IMG/VR virus record: IMGVR_UViG_3300044681_000017
Location: 1 to 56,409 of that record
DNA: 56,409 bases
Direction: 5' to 3' (one strand)
From: a virus
The notes under the pieces were generated by a model, which was given only the letters and a program-made list of their open reading frames with translations, was not told the DNA's origin and made no database searches. This document shows positions 1 to 7,031 of this stretch, piece after piece. A program made the translations under genes and the position numbers. Within the stretch, counting starts at the first letter, position 1. Each line of letters begins with the position of its first letter.

Positions 1-1901
1 ACATAGTTTCCTTCAATGTAGATTTGCGGAACAGTTTTAACCTTACGTCCTGTTACTTCTGCAGCGGTCTTACCAATCTCCTGAAGGTCTATGTAGTCAT
101 AAGGAATACCCCTCAACTTCAGTTCTTCTTTTGCAAGTTGACAGAACGGGCAATCTTTCTTACCGTAGACAATAGTACGAGTATCGTCTTGCAGTGCAAC
201 TCGTTCTACCTTCTCTGAGACGTTCTCAGCACGTGATTTAGCCTCTGTTCTTAGATAGTACAGTCCCTTGAGACCATCAGTCCATGCCTTGAGGTGAACC
301 CTGTTTACATAAGACTTCTCTGCACCAGCAGGGAAGAAAAGATTCACTGACTGTCCCTGACAGATGTACGGTTGTCTATCCGCTGCGTGTTGAACCACCC
401 AAGACTGATCTAGTTCCTGTGCAGTCTTGAACACGGCCTTCTCACCCTCAGTAAGAAAAGGCAGATGTTGTACAGAACCCTTGTTGGTAATGATAGACTG
501 CCAATTCGATTCGTTGTTCTGACCCTTAGTTTCCAATAGGTCTTTCAGATAACTATTCTTAACCAAGAACGAACCGGCACGTGTACGGTGAGTATACGCA
601 TTTGCCTTCAGGGGTTCAATGGAAGGACTGGTCGAGAGTACAACCCCGCTGGAGGCATTGGGAGCAATGGCAAGTAGGTGTGCGAATCGCAGTCCAGTAC
701 CTTCTCCGTCCGGATATTCGCCTCGCAATCCAGCCAAGTGTCTGGATTGGGCGGTTGCTTCGGCCTTGATGTGTTGGAACACAACCTTATTAATTTCCTG
801 TGCCCTAACCGATTCCCAAGCCACACCGTGTTTTTGTAACAGACTGTGAAACCCCATCGCTCCCAGTCCGATACTTCTTTCTCGTTGTGCGGAATACTTG
901 GCTCGGGCAACGGTGTCGGGAGCGCTTTCGATGAAGTACTCCAAAACGTTGTCGAGCATAGTAACAAGATCACGAACAATAGATGTGTCTTTCCATTCAT
1001 CATAATACTCCAAATTAAGACTGGACAGACAACATACAGCAGTACGATCTGGCCCAGTAGGCAAGTGAATTTCATTACATAGGTTAGACCCATGAATCTT
1101 CAGACCTAAGTCCTTTAGGTTCTGTGGCAGTGCATTATTCGCCGTATCAATGAAGTTCAGATACGGTTCGCCTGTACGGAAACGAATCTCAAGAATACGT
1201 TCCCACAGTTTACGAGCGTTAATTGATTCCTTAACTGTCCCGTCTTTAGGATCACGTAGATCAAACGTAGTGTTATTCTTGACAGCCGTCATGAACTCAT
1301 CAGTGATGTTGATTGCATTGTGTAGGTTCAACGCCTTACGTTGTACGTCACCCGTAGGAATACGGATGTTAAGAAACTCTACAATATCAGGGTGTGAGAC
1401 ATTCATATACGCAGCATAAGAACCCTTACGAGTCTTACCCTGTCGATATGCAATCATATCTGCATCTACGGTGTGGAGGAATGGGATGGGGCCTGGCGCA
1501 ATATCCGAGACAGTTCGAACGTCACTCCAGTGGCCTCCCACACCACCACCATAAACGCTAAGCCAACGCAACTCACTAGTGTGATCGATAAGACCCTCAA
1601 GTGTATCGGGTACGTATGTAAGGAAGCAAGAGATTGGCATGCCTTTTCCTTTGCCATGGCCGTTAGGCGCATTAGACAAAACAGGAGATGCAAACATAAA
1701 CCATTTATTCGAAACATAATCATACAGCCTCTGTGCAAGTTGTTCGTCCATCTCACCCTTATACTGAGACCAAGCTTTAGCGGCACGTGCATACGCTTCC
1801 TGCGGACTGGATTCATAAGAGTTGAGGTAAAAATCTTTTAACATACCTACCGCATAATCCGCAAGTAGGTCATCCTTACTTTTGTTTATTTTAATTGTCA
1901 T
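1..1901 (-). CDS. nrdA: Ribonucleotide reductase class I large subunit with C-terminal glutaredoxin domain (3' end outside window)
   Basis: This subunit reduces ribonucleotides to deoxyribonucleotides for phage DNA synthesis. The window holds 633 codons and the frame is open to the edge. The catalytic SNLCNEI motif puts the radical cysteine at about residue 274. The redox cysteines are near residue 92 (PISCFLT) and 290-291 (AVCCLSS), and the radical-transfer tyrosine pair is at 548-549 (GLYYL). There is no N-terminal ATP-cone. In the same frame, residues 575-633 form a glutaredoxin fold with CPFC at 584-587 and the cis-proline motif TVPQIYI near 623. The usual cysteine-pair tail of NrdA is not seen before this domain. 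A sigma70 promoter precedes the two-gene unit. The RNR call is very firm and the Grx fusion is directly visible. Confidence 0.95.
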   Translation of the reverse strand, partial: MTIKINKSKDDLLADYAVGMLKDFYLNSYESSPQEAYARAAKAWSQYKGEMDEQLAQRLYDYVSNKWFMFASPVLSNAPNGHGKGKGMPISCFLTYVPDTLEGLIDHTSELRWLSVYGGGVGGHWSDVRTVSDIAPGPIPFLHTVDADMIAYRQGKTRKGSYAAYMNVSHPDIVEFLNIRIPTGDVQRKALNLHNAINITDEFMTAVKNNTTFDLRDPKDGTVKESINARKLWERILEIRFRTGEPYLNFIDTANNALPQNLKDLGLKIHGSNLCNEIHLPTGPDRTAVCCLSSLNLEYYDEWKDTSIVRDLVTMLDNVLEYFIESAPDTVARAKYSAQRERSIGLGAMGFHSLLQKHGVAWESVRAQEINKVVFQHIKAEATAQSRHLAGLRGEYPDGEGTGLRFAHLLAIAPNASSGVVLSTSPSIEPLKANAYTHRTRAGSFLVKNSYLKDLLETKGQNNESNWQSIITNKGSVQHLPFLTEGEKAVFKTAQELDQSWVVQHAADRQPYICQGQSVNLFFPAGAEKSYVNRVHLKAWTDGLKGLYYLRTEAKSRAENVSEKVERVALQDDTRTIVYGKKDCPFCQLAKEELKLRGIPYDYIDLQEIGKTAAEVTGRKVKTVPQIYIEGNY

Positions 1902-1915
1902 GTTCTTTTCCGTTG

Positions 1916-2266
1916 TCACTTGGTGTAGTCATAAAAATCCTGACCCTCAGTAAATTCGTATTGTTCGATAAAAAGTCTTTTTCCGGTACGAGCGAATTCC
2001 AAACACTTCTGTGTGATGTATTCACGTTCATCTTCTTCAGTGAACAGGTCATTATACAGAAAATGGCTCTTCATGTCAACATGATAATTCTCTACCAAAA
2101 ACCTGTCGGGGTAGAGGTACTTATCCGTTGTGCCACGAAGAGCCACGTAGATTAACTTTTCTCGTTGATTGTTATCTTGGATTTCATAAACCCATGAAAG
2201 ATCATCTTCGTCACCGTTGAAGATGACGACATTATAACCATAGTCTAATGCAGTTACGTTTGACAT
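1916..2266 (-). CDS. Hypothetical protein, 116 aa, co-transcribed with nrdA
   Basis: I do not recognise a family. The product is acidic and rich in aromatic residues, with no signal peptide or membrane segment. It starts at an ATG preceded by a purine-rich AAGGAGAAAT ribosome site. It lies directly downstream of a consensus sigma70 promoter and ends 15 bases before nrdA, so the two genes probably form one early transcript. A role linked to nucleotide metabolism is possible only by association. Confidence 0.75.
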   Translation of the reverse strand: MSNVTALDYGYNVVIFNGDEDDLSWVYEIQDNNQREKLIYVALRGTTDKYLYPDRFLVENYHVDMKSHFLYNDLFTEEDEREYITQKCLEFARTGKRLFIEQYEFTEGQDFYDYTK

Positions 2267-2288
2267 AATTTCTCCTTGTATGGAGACA

Positions 2289-2318
2289 ATTATATCAGGG
2301 GGAGGGAGTGTTTGTCAA
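2289..2318 (-). promoter_or_regulatory. Sigma70-type promoter for the nrdA unit
   Basis: On the minus strand a perfect TTGACA is followed after 18 bases by a perfect TATAAT. It lies 23 bases upstream of the start codon of the 116-residue gene that precedes nrdA. It matches a set of similar elements elsewhere in the window. Confidence 0.85.
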
Positions 2319-2344
2319 TAGGGGAGTTTGTAAAGTGAGGTGAT

Positions 2345-2557
2345 TTATTTGATGTCATGTCCTGATCTCCCAGCGTATTCTTGTCTTTGACGATTGCCCC
2401 AAGTTTCCATGAAACGTTTGAGGACTGTTTCCATATCCTTACGTTTCTTCTTGCGGTCATATTTCTTTCGGACAATTACAGTAGATGAGTCATCCCCTGC
2501 GCCAGGCACAGCAGAAGTTCCAGTCATTTCTTCGTAGAACTTGTTGAAGGACTTCAT
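2345..2557 (-). CDS. Small basic protein, 70 aa, possibly virion-associated
   Basis: The N-terminus MKSFNKFYEE resembles the aromatic-rich leader seen on several neighbouring proteins. The centre is a strongly basic stretch (KKYDRKKKRK). The start codon overlaps the preceding gene's stop by four bases (ATGA). It is the last gene of the structural-type block before the nrdA promoter. The function is unknown. An internal head or scaffold-type role is inference from leader and position. Confidence 0.7.
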   Translation of the reverse strand: MKSFNKFYEEMTGTSAVPGAGDDSSTVIVRKKYDRKKKRKDMETVLKRFMETWGNRQRQEYAGRSGHDIK

Positions 2558-3153
2558 CTAAGAATTTCTCCGGTAGAGATATATATACGCTGGTTGGTCT
2601 TCAGATGGGTGGCTTCGTAAATTTTTATTCCTAAAACTTCACCCACAGGTGCATTCTTTTCTTCATGCACACGAATTTGATCGTGGCGGCCTACCATCTC
2701 TGCACCAAGAGATGTGATAGTGTCGTTCTTCATTCTATAGACGCCAGGCGATAGTTTGTCGCCCTCAATCATAAACCATTGTGTATCTTCTGCTAACACA
2801 TCAAGAATATCGATTCCCGTTTCCTTGTGAATCTTCTCAATATGTTCATCCTTCAGGTTACCGTGTTCTTTGATTAACCAAAGAGCGGCACCATAACGTG
2901 CAATTGTAGACTGTCCGCCAGGGATTTTGGACATCAGTCTTTTAATATTATACACGAGACGGTGAAACATTGTATAGTGTGTACTATACGCATCACGATC
3001 TCTCATGTCGTTGGTATTAAAATCTTTATTACGTGACCCGTCTGCATTGATGATACCGGCCTTATATGCGCCAGTTTCTTCCCACGGAGTAACGAGAAGT
3101 TTTAAGAACCTTATTGTGTAAACAAGATCAGCAGCACTTTTTAGAATTCCCAT
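2554..3153 (-). CDS. Conserved hypothetical phage protein, 199 aa
   Basis: The sequence opens with a hydrophobic-aromatic stretch (FLKLLVTPWEET). It contains NIKRLMSKIPGGQST and ends in a beta-rich segment (GVYRMKND, VLGIKIYEA). I recall similar proteins in marine T4-like phages, without an assigned function. The start overlaps the upstream stop as TAATG, showing translational coupling. Position in the block with late promoters suggests a virion protein. That is inference. Confidence 0.75.
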   Translation of the reverse strand: MGILKSAADLVYTIRFLKLLVTPWEETGAYKAGIINADGSRNKDFNTNDMRDRDAYSTHYTMFHRLVYNIKRLMSKIPGGQSTIARYGAALWLIKEHGNLKDEHIEKIHKETGIDILDVLAEDTQWFMIEGDKLSPGVYRMKNDTITSLGAEMVGRHDQIRVHEEKNAPVGEVLGIKIYEATHLKTNQRIYISTGEILR

Positions 3154-3527
3154 TATGTTATCCTTTTGATTTCTCTTAGTCGCTCTACTGCGAGTCCATC
3201 CAATTCTATTTCCGGATATCCATCGTAGTCTATCGCTTTAAGGAAAATGAGAAATGGTTTAAGTGCGCTCCAATGTTCCAGTTCAATTTTTAGTTCTAAT
3301 ATCTTCAGTCCAGCATGAATGCCAAACACGTTGAAGATAACTATCAGATGATTAAGAATCAATCTCTCTGATAGTTCTCCAGCATCTCTATATCGGTTCA
3401 GTAGTCTTTTGACATACTTAAACCGTTTCAGGTCTTCGAAGAATTGTTCACTATCAATACAATTAGGTGTATAATAGTTTTTAGCCGCAAATACGACAAC
3501 ATTCTTATTGGTAAGTTCTATATCCAT
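3153..3527 (-). CDS. Conserved hypothetical phage protein, 124 aa (DUF7207-like)
   Basis: The protein has a beta N-terminus (NKNVVVFAAKNYY) and then helices with FKYVKRLLNRY and LILNHLIVIFNVFG. This resembles a widespread family of T4-like marine phages of unknown role, which I believe is catalogued as DUF7207. It is probably all-helical and cytosolic, with no signal or membrane segment. It is coupled to the next gene through a one-base stop/start overlap. Confidence 0.7.
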   Translation of the reverse strand: MDIELTNKNVVVFAAKNYYTPNCIDSEQFFEDLKRFKYVKRLLNRYRDAGELSERLILNHLIVIFNVFGIHAGLKILELKIELEHWSALKPFLIFLKAIDYDGYPEIELDGLAVERLREIKRIT

Positions 3528-3564
3528 AATATACCTTAGTAATTACAATTTCATTACTATGTAT

Positions 3565-3882
3565 CTAAATTACTGATAACTTTTCCAACAACGTTGTTTT
3601 CGTGTCCCTCGTGTTTACGTCAATTCCGTATTGTTCTGCCAATGCCATTAATTGAACCTTGGTCATTGCAGTTAAATCTTTATTGGGGGTAGGAGCTTCT
3701 GTGAGAGTCTGAACAGGCGTCTGTGTAATAGACGCCGGTGTCTCCAGAAGCGCACCACCATGATACTCTTCAATCTCTAGATCGCTGAGTCGTTGTGACT
3801 TCAAGAGTTCTCCCGTAATCGGGTCAATCCATCCTTTAGGGGTAGGTACAGCATGTCTGCACCAGCCGGGCGCTTCAATCAT
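3565..3882 (-). CDS. Structural-type protein with C-terminal SAP/HeH-like helix-extended-helix motif, 105 aa
   Basis: The N-terminal half (PGWCRHAVPTPKGWIDP followed by GELL) looks like a small phage structural module. A Pro/Thr-rich linker leads to a C-terminal helix-extension-helix motif (MTKVQLMALAEQYGI) typical of SAP, HeH/LEM or Rho-N domains that contact nucleic acid. A similar tail is found on the 97-residue protein at 42872. It overlaps the upstream stop by one base. A DNA-contacting virion role is inference. Confidence 0.7.
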   Translation of the reverse strand: MIEAPGWCRHAVPTPKGWIDPITGELLKSQRLSDLEIEEYHGGALLETPASITQTPVQTLTEAPTPNKDLTAMTKVQLMALAEQYGIDVNTRDTKTTLLEKLSVI

Positions 3883-4637
3883 TAGTCAATATCCTTGAGT
3901 TCATCCACTACTTGTGCAATCTCAGCAAAGTTCTTACCTGAAAGAACATCCATGATCTTCTCTCTGTAAGTACGAGTATCTTCCTTCACCGCACCCTTAA
4001 CAGGATTGACAATATTCTTGTCACCCTTGGGGTTGTCGCCAGGACGTTTCGCAGCGGGTTTAGTCGCACGGCCGGCATCTGTTGCGGTTTGGTGTGTTTC
4101 TTCTTCGTCTTTCACATCCATGTTCTTGGTGTGAAGATCAATAAACTTTTTAGAACTTGAAGATTCTTTATCATCAATCTTCTCAGGTTCTTCTGCACCC
4201 TTCTTGGGGTTAGGTTTTGCGGCTTCTTGAATTGCTGACCACATTGTTTCGAAAGATTCGCCAATCTTAGAAATCTCGGCAGTCTTCTCGCCATCATTTC
4301 CAACGGGTTTCTTTTTCTTCTTGTCGTCTTTCTTGCCGTCACGAGCATCGATAGCATCAGAGGTTGCAGCACGTCTCTTGTGCAGATACTCATCTGACTT
4401 ATCCACATCACCATCGTTGTCGATGTCTTTGTCCTTACGCTTTGCGAAAGGTTTGTCGTTTTCTTTATCATCTACAGGATCAAGCTTCTTTGCTTCATCC
4501 ATTTCTTCTTCATCATCATCCATAGCACATTGGCCTTGTTCGTGCATCTTACCGCACTTCTCACACATGGTTTTCTTCTCGGAGACTACCGATTGATATG
4601 CCTCCATCAGTTTTTTGATGTCTTCGTTTGTCATCAT
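3882..4637 (-). CDS. Highly charged protein with zinc-knuckle-like and EF-hand-like motifs, 251 aa
   Basis: Residues 25-37 carry a Cys/His cluster of the pattern CX2CX3HX4C. Residues 70-82 carry a calcium-loop-like segment (DIDNDGDVDKSDEY). Most of the rest is Lys/Asp/Glu-rich and probably disordered. The C-terminal 35 residues (YREKIMDVLSGKNFAEI) look helical. The second ATG (4634) has better spacing to the GGAG site. Head-core or scaffold roles fit the composition, but this is inference. Confidence 0.7.
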   Translation of the reverse strand: MMTNEDIKKLMEAYQSVVSEKKTMCEKCGKMHEQGQCAMDDDEEEMDEAKKLDPVDDKENDKPFAKRKDKDIDNDGDVDKSDEYLHKRRAATSDAIDARDGKKDDKKKKKPVGNDGEKTAEISKIGESFETMWSAIQEAAKPNPKKGAEEPEKIDDKESSSSKKFIDLHTKNMDVKDEEETHQTATDAGRATKPAAKRPGDNPKGDKNIVNPVKGAVKEDTRTYREKIMDVLSGKNFAEIAQVVDELKDID

Positions 4638-4645
4638 TGTCTCCG

Positions 4646-4933
4646 TTACATGAACCAGAAAAATTTAATTAATGCGCCAATCATGGCGGTAACTACAACC
4701 ATAGTAATACGATTAATGATTCTAACTGTATGTGAATTATCATCAACCTTCTTATCAATCTCATCTAACTTCTGAGAGAACCTATTCATTCTTTCGAAAT
4801 TAGCATGATTGTTCTTTTCAATAGCAATTAACTTCTCTTCCGCACGGGCGAGACTGATCATTGCATCCGATAATTTATCGATCTTATCTTCGATACGATC
4901 AAGTCTTTGGTTTTGTGTCATACGTTCTGCCAT
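4646..4933 (-). CDS. Coiled-coil protein with C-terminal membrane anchor, 95 aa
   Basis: Residues 1-70 are heptad-rich (RLDRIEDKIDKLSDAMISL). Residues 73-92 form one hydrophobic segment (ITMVVVTAMIGALIKFFWF), so the protein should be tail-anchored with its coiled coil in the cytoplasm. A T4-type late promoter lies about 40 bases upstream, implying late expression. Proteins of this shape are common in myoviruses and have been linked to lysis or membrane functions. No specific function can be read here. Confidence 0.75.
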   Translation of the reverse strand: MAERMTQNQRLDRIEDKIDKLSDAMISLARAEEKLIAIEKNNHANFERMNRFSQKLDEIDKKVDDNSHTVRIINRITMVVVTAMIGALIKFFWFM

Positions 4934-4970
4934 TTTAGGGACGCCCCATTGAAATAAAAGTTACTAGTTC

Positions 4971-4978
4971 TATTTATA
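4971..4978 (-). promoter_or_regulatory. T4-type late promoter TATAAATA
   Basis: TATAAATA on the minus strand is the exact core of gp55-dependent late promoters. It sits 38 bases upstream of the tail-anchored coiled-coil gene and overlaps the end of the cupin gene. The late sigma factor gp55 is encoded in this window. Confidence 0.75.
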
Positions 4979-5261
4979 ATTCTTTTATTCTCAGAACAAG
5001 GTCACCTTCACCCTTTATAATTCGGTGATAGACCATTTCTGGAACATTAAAAATATCCCCAGTTTTTAATTCAACAGGGTCTTCATTGTCGAGTTGAAAC
5101 ATCCAACCATCACTGCCTTCGACATAAATCCTACGTGGATTTTTATCACGGTGCCAGATTAGTTCAGAAGAGTCAACTTCTTTTTTAAACAAACGGAGTT
5201 TATCCCCGTTCGCTAAATTGAAATCGTGGTAGGTATTACCAGAAGAAACTTCCGCCACCAC
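4974..5261 (-). CDS. Small cupin-fold protein, 95 aa
   Basis: The pattern ELIWHRDKNPRRIYV, then PVELKTGDIFNVPEMVYHRI, then LVLRIKEL is that of a single-domain cupin: turn, 'G-D-hydrophobic-x-x-P' strand and a conserved His. It probably binds a small ligand or metal. The start is a GTG, and the gene overlaps the upstream gene by 26 bases, which is long for this genome. No ATG is available in the ordered region. The function is unknown. Confidence 0.7.
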   Translation of the reverse strand: MVAEVSSGNTYHDFNLANGDKLRLFKKEVDSSELIWHRDKNPRRIYVEGSDGWMFQLDNEDPVELKTGDIFNVPEMVYHRIIKGEGDLVLRIKEL

Positions 5262-5748
5262 TCAATCCTAATTGTTTTGCATATCTAGGCAATCTACAGG
5301 CCCAGTATGCAGCAGTTGTTTTGTCGTTCTGTTGAGCGCACTTATGACGTGCAGCAAAACTTTTACGTGCTTCCGGATCATTGATCTTTGATTTCAGACC
5401 AGTCGTATCACCCCAAGAAACCTTCTTGATATTACCGTTGGGAGCCTTGACGTATACGTAGTACTTCTTAGGGCCACCCGCTTTGGGTTTGTTGAGTTCC
5501 GGTTGCTTACCTTCTTCTTCAAAGATACAATCCAAGGCTACATTCTGTCCTTCATAGACTCCAAAATTGCCTAGGTCAGATTCCATGATGTCCACTTCAG
5601 AAGGATCGACTTCTAACTCACCTTTGTAGTATGCTTCACGGAGGTCTCTCCAATACGCATAGTACATCTCCGACCCAACACGGTAGACGTTATTCTCCAC
5701 CAACTTGGATTCAGAACCACACTCGCAATGTTCTTTGAATTTCTTCAT
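5236..5748 (-). CDS. Conserved phage protein with C-terminal RHKC / WACRLPRYAK module, 170 aa
   Basis: The C-terminal 70 residues have a distinctive module: VSWGDTTGLKSKIND, then FAARHKC, then TTAAYWACRLPRYAK, ending LGLSGGGSFFW. I recall similar modules in marine phages and large viruses (possibly DUF5872), of unknown function. The N-terminus has a CECG pair. It lies in a run of probable virion genes. The conserved Cys and His could form a metal site or a disulfide, which is inference. Confidence 0.75.
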   Translation of the reverse strand: MKKFKEHCECGSESKLVENNVYRVGSEMYYAYWRDLREAYYKGELEVDPSEVDIMESDLGNFGVYEGQNVALDCIFEEEGKQPELNKPKAGGPKKYYVYVKAPNGNIKKVSWGDTTGLKSKINDPEARKSFAARHKCAQQNDKTTAAYWACRLPRYAKQLGLSGGGSFFW

Positions 5749-5750
5749 TC

Positions 5751-6059
5751 TTAACTCACGTACATGTTAAGTTCGTATTTATTACCCGTATTGTAGACTT
5801 GCATCTGAAGTCTCTGCTTCACGGGTTTACCATCCTTGGTAAGTTCGATGTTGTAACTATTGGTCTTATCCTTCGAAGGTTTACGAGGGCCGTTAGCAAC
5901 CTTGCGGAACCACTCATCGTCATCAACATCATAACCCTTCTTTTTGACTTGTGCAAGAGCGTGTTGAACCGCAGTACTGAAATCCTTGTGGTAGATATCG
6001 TATCCAGTGGCACTCTTACCAGCGTTACGTGCTTCTCTGAGTTCGAAAAAATCTCTCAT
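5751..6059 (-). CDS. Conserved small virion-type protein, 102 aa
   Basis: The leader MRDFFELREA contains an L-x-E site at residues 7-9, like leaders cleaved by the T4 gp21 protease. The body has GYDIYHKDFSTAVQHAL, GPRKPSKDKTNSY and an ending YELNMYVS typical of a conserved family in T4-like marine phages. It is directly adjacent to both neighbours. The function is unknown. Packaging inside the head is inference from the leader. Confidence 0.7.
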   Translation of the reverse strand: MRDFFELREARNAGKSATGYDIYHKDFSTAVQHALAQVKKKGYDVDDDEWFRKVANGPRKPSKDKTNSYNIELTKDGKPVKQRLQMQVYNTGNKYELNMYVS

Positions 6060-6785
6060 TTACTTAATCCTGATTGCTTGTTTAAGACCATTAAGGGACG
6101 CACCAGCCATATCCTGAAACTTCTTCTTATCCATAGGTTTCTGGATGCTGTTGAACTTATCAACAATCTGTTTTGCCACCTGTTGAGTCAACTTGGTTTT
6201 CTTACCATCCTTGAACTCAATTGTACCGCCTTTGGGAAGGTCAGCGGCACTACGAATCTGCATTACAATGTTCTTGTCGGCTGCCTTGCGGTCATCATCG
6301 GTTGCCCTGATATCATCTTCGTCATCCTTCCTTTGGAAGTCTTTGTCTCTAGACATATCCTTGAAGGCTCTACCTTTTGCTGACTCTGCAACTGATTCGT
6401 TTCTTCCGTAGATTAACTTGCCAGTCATTCTATCAACTTTTTTCACGCCTTTATCGCCTTGACGCTTCTGTACGTGAGCACGTGCTTTATCTGCTTTCTT
6501 GTCAAGACGATCCATCTCTTTGTCGGCATCGGGGCCGTATGCAGAACTACCATACTCAAAATTCTTAGCCGCACTAGATGCAGCAGCTTTGCGAGCCAGT
6601 TTTGCAGAGATTTCATCGAGGTTCTTACCCTCGGCAACTTTCTTTGCCTGTGCAGTAGCGATTGCCATCTTCTTGTCCATAGGCATATTCGGATTATCTT
6701 TCTCCATTGCCTTGGCAATCTCTTCTCTCTTCTTTTTCTCAGCGGGAGTGAGTTTCTTCTCACGCAATTGCTTAATGGTTTTCAT
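6060..6785 (-). CDS. Lys/Ala-rich helical protein, 241 aa, possible head-core or internal protein
   Basis: The leader MKTIKQLREK carries L-x-E at residues 7-9. It is followed by LTPAEKKKREEIAKAMEK and MPMDKKMAIATAQAKK, a segment I recall as recurrent in marine phage proteins. The middle is basic and low-complexity (RLDKKADKARAHVQKRQG). The C-terminal 80 residues look like a small alpha/beta domain (GGTIEFKDGKK). It may be DNA-binding and virion-packaged, as inferred from charge, leader and context. Confidence 0.7.
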   Translation of the reverse strand: MKTIKQLREKKLTPAEKKKREEIAKAMEKDNPNMPMDKKMAIATAQAKKVAEGKNLDEISAKLARKAAASSAAKNFEYGSSAYGPDADKEMDRLDKKADKARAHVQKRQGDKGVKKVDRMTGKLIYGRNESVAESAKGRAFKDMSRDKDFQRKDDEDDIRATDDDRKAADKNIVMQIRSAADLPKGGTIEFKDGKKTKLTQQVAKQIVDKFNSIQKPMDKKKFQDMAGASLNGLKQAIRIK

Positions 6786-7031
6786 TTATGCTAAATCCTT
6801 GTCGTGGTTTAGGTTACCCTTTTTCTTTTTAACAATGAAGGCATTCACTCTTGCCATACCCCATTGTTGTGGTGTGGTGCCAGGACGGTGACCAGTCTTC
6901 CAAGCGGCAACCCCACGATTATAAACTTTCTTTAGAGTATCAGGAGAGATACCAGACTTCTTCGCCTTCGCAGCGATACCATCCGGCCCTTCCTTGATAT
7001 CTAATTCATCCCAGAGAGCATATCTTTTCAT
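6786..7031 (-). CDS. DUF5824-like small protein, 81 aa
   Basis: The core LKKVYNRGVAAWKTGHRPG followed by TTPQQWGMARVNAF is the signature of a small phage family I know as DUF5824. It is usually found as a module in phage structural or DNA-ejection proteins. The C-terminus is Lys-rich. The gene overlaps the start of its neighbour by four bases (ATGA), so the two are probably co-translated. Confidence 0.75.
   Translation of the reverse strand: MKRYALWDELDIKEGPDGIAAKAKKSGISPDTLKKVYNRGVAAWKTGHRPGTTPQQWGMARVNAFIVKKKKGNLNHDKDLA

Noticed and set aside
5799-6383. Long plus-strand frame opposite two virion-type genes
   Set aside because: It is opposite well-supported minus-strand genes and has Leu/Ile/Ser-rich shadow composition. 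No ribosome site is seen.
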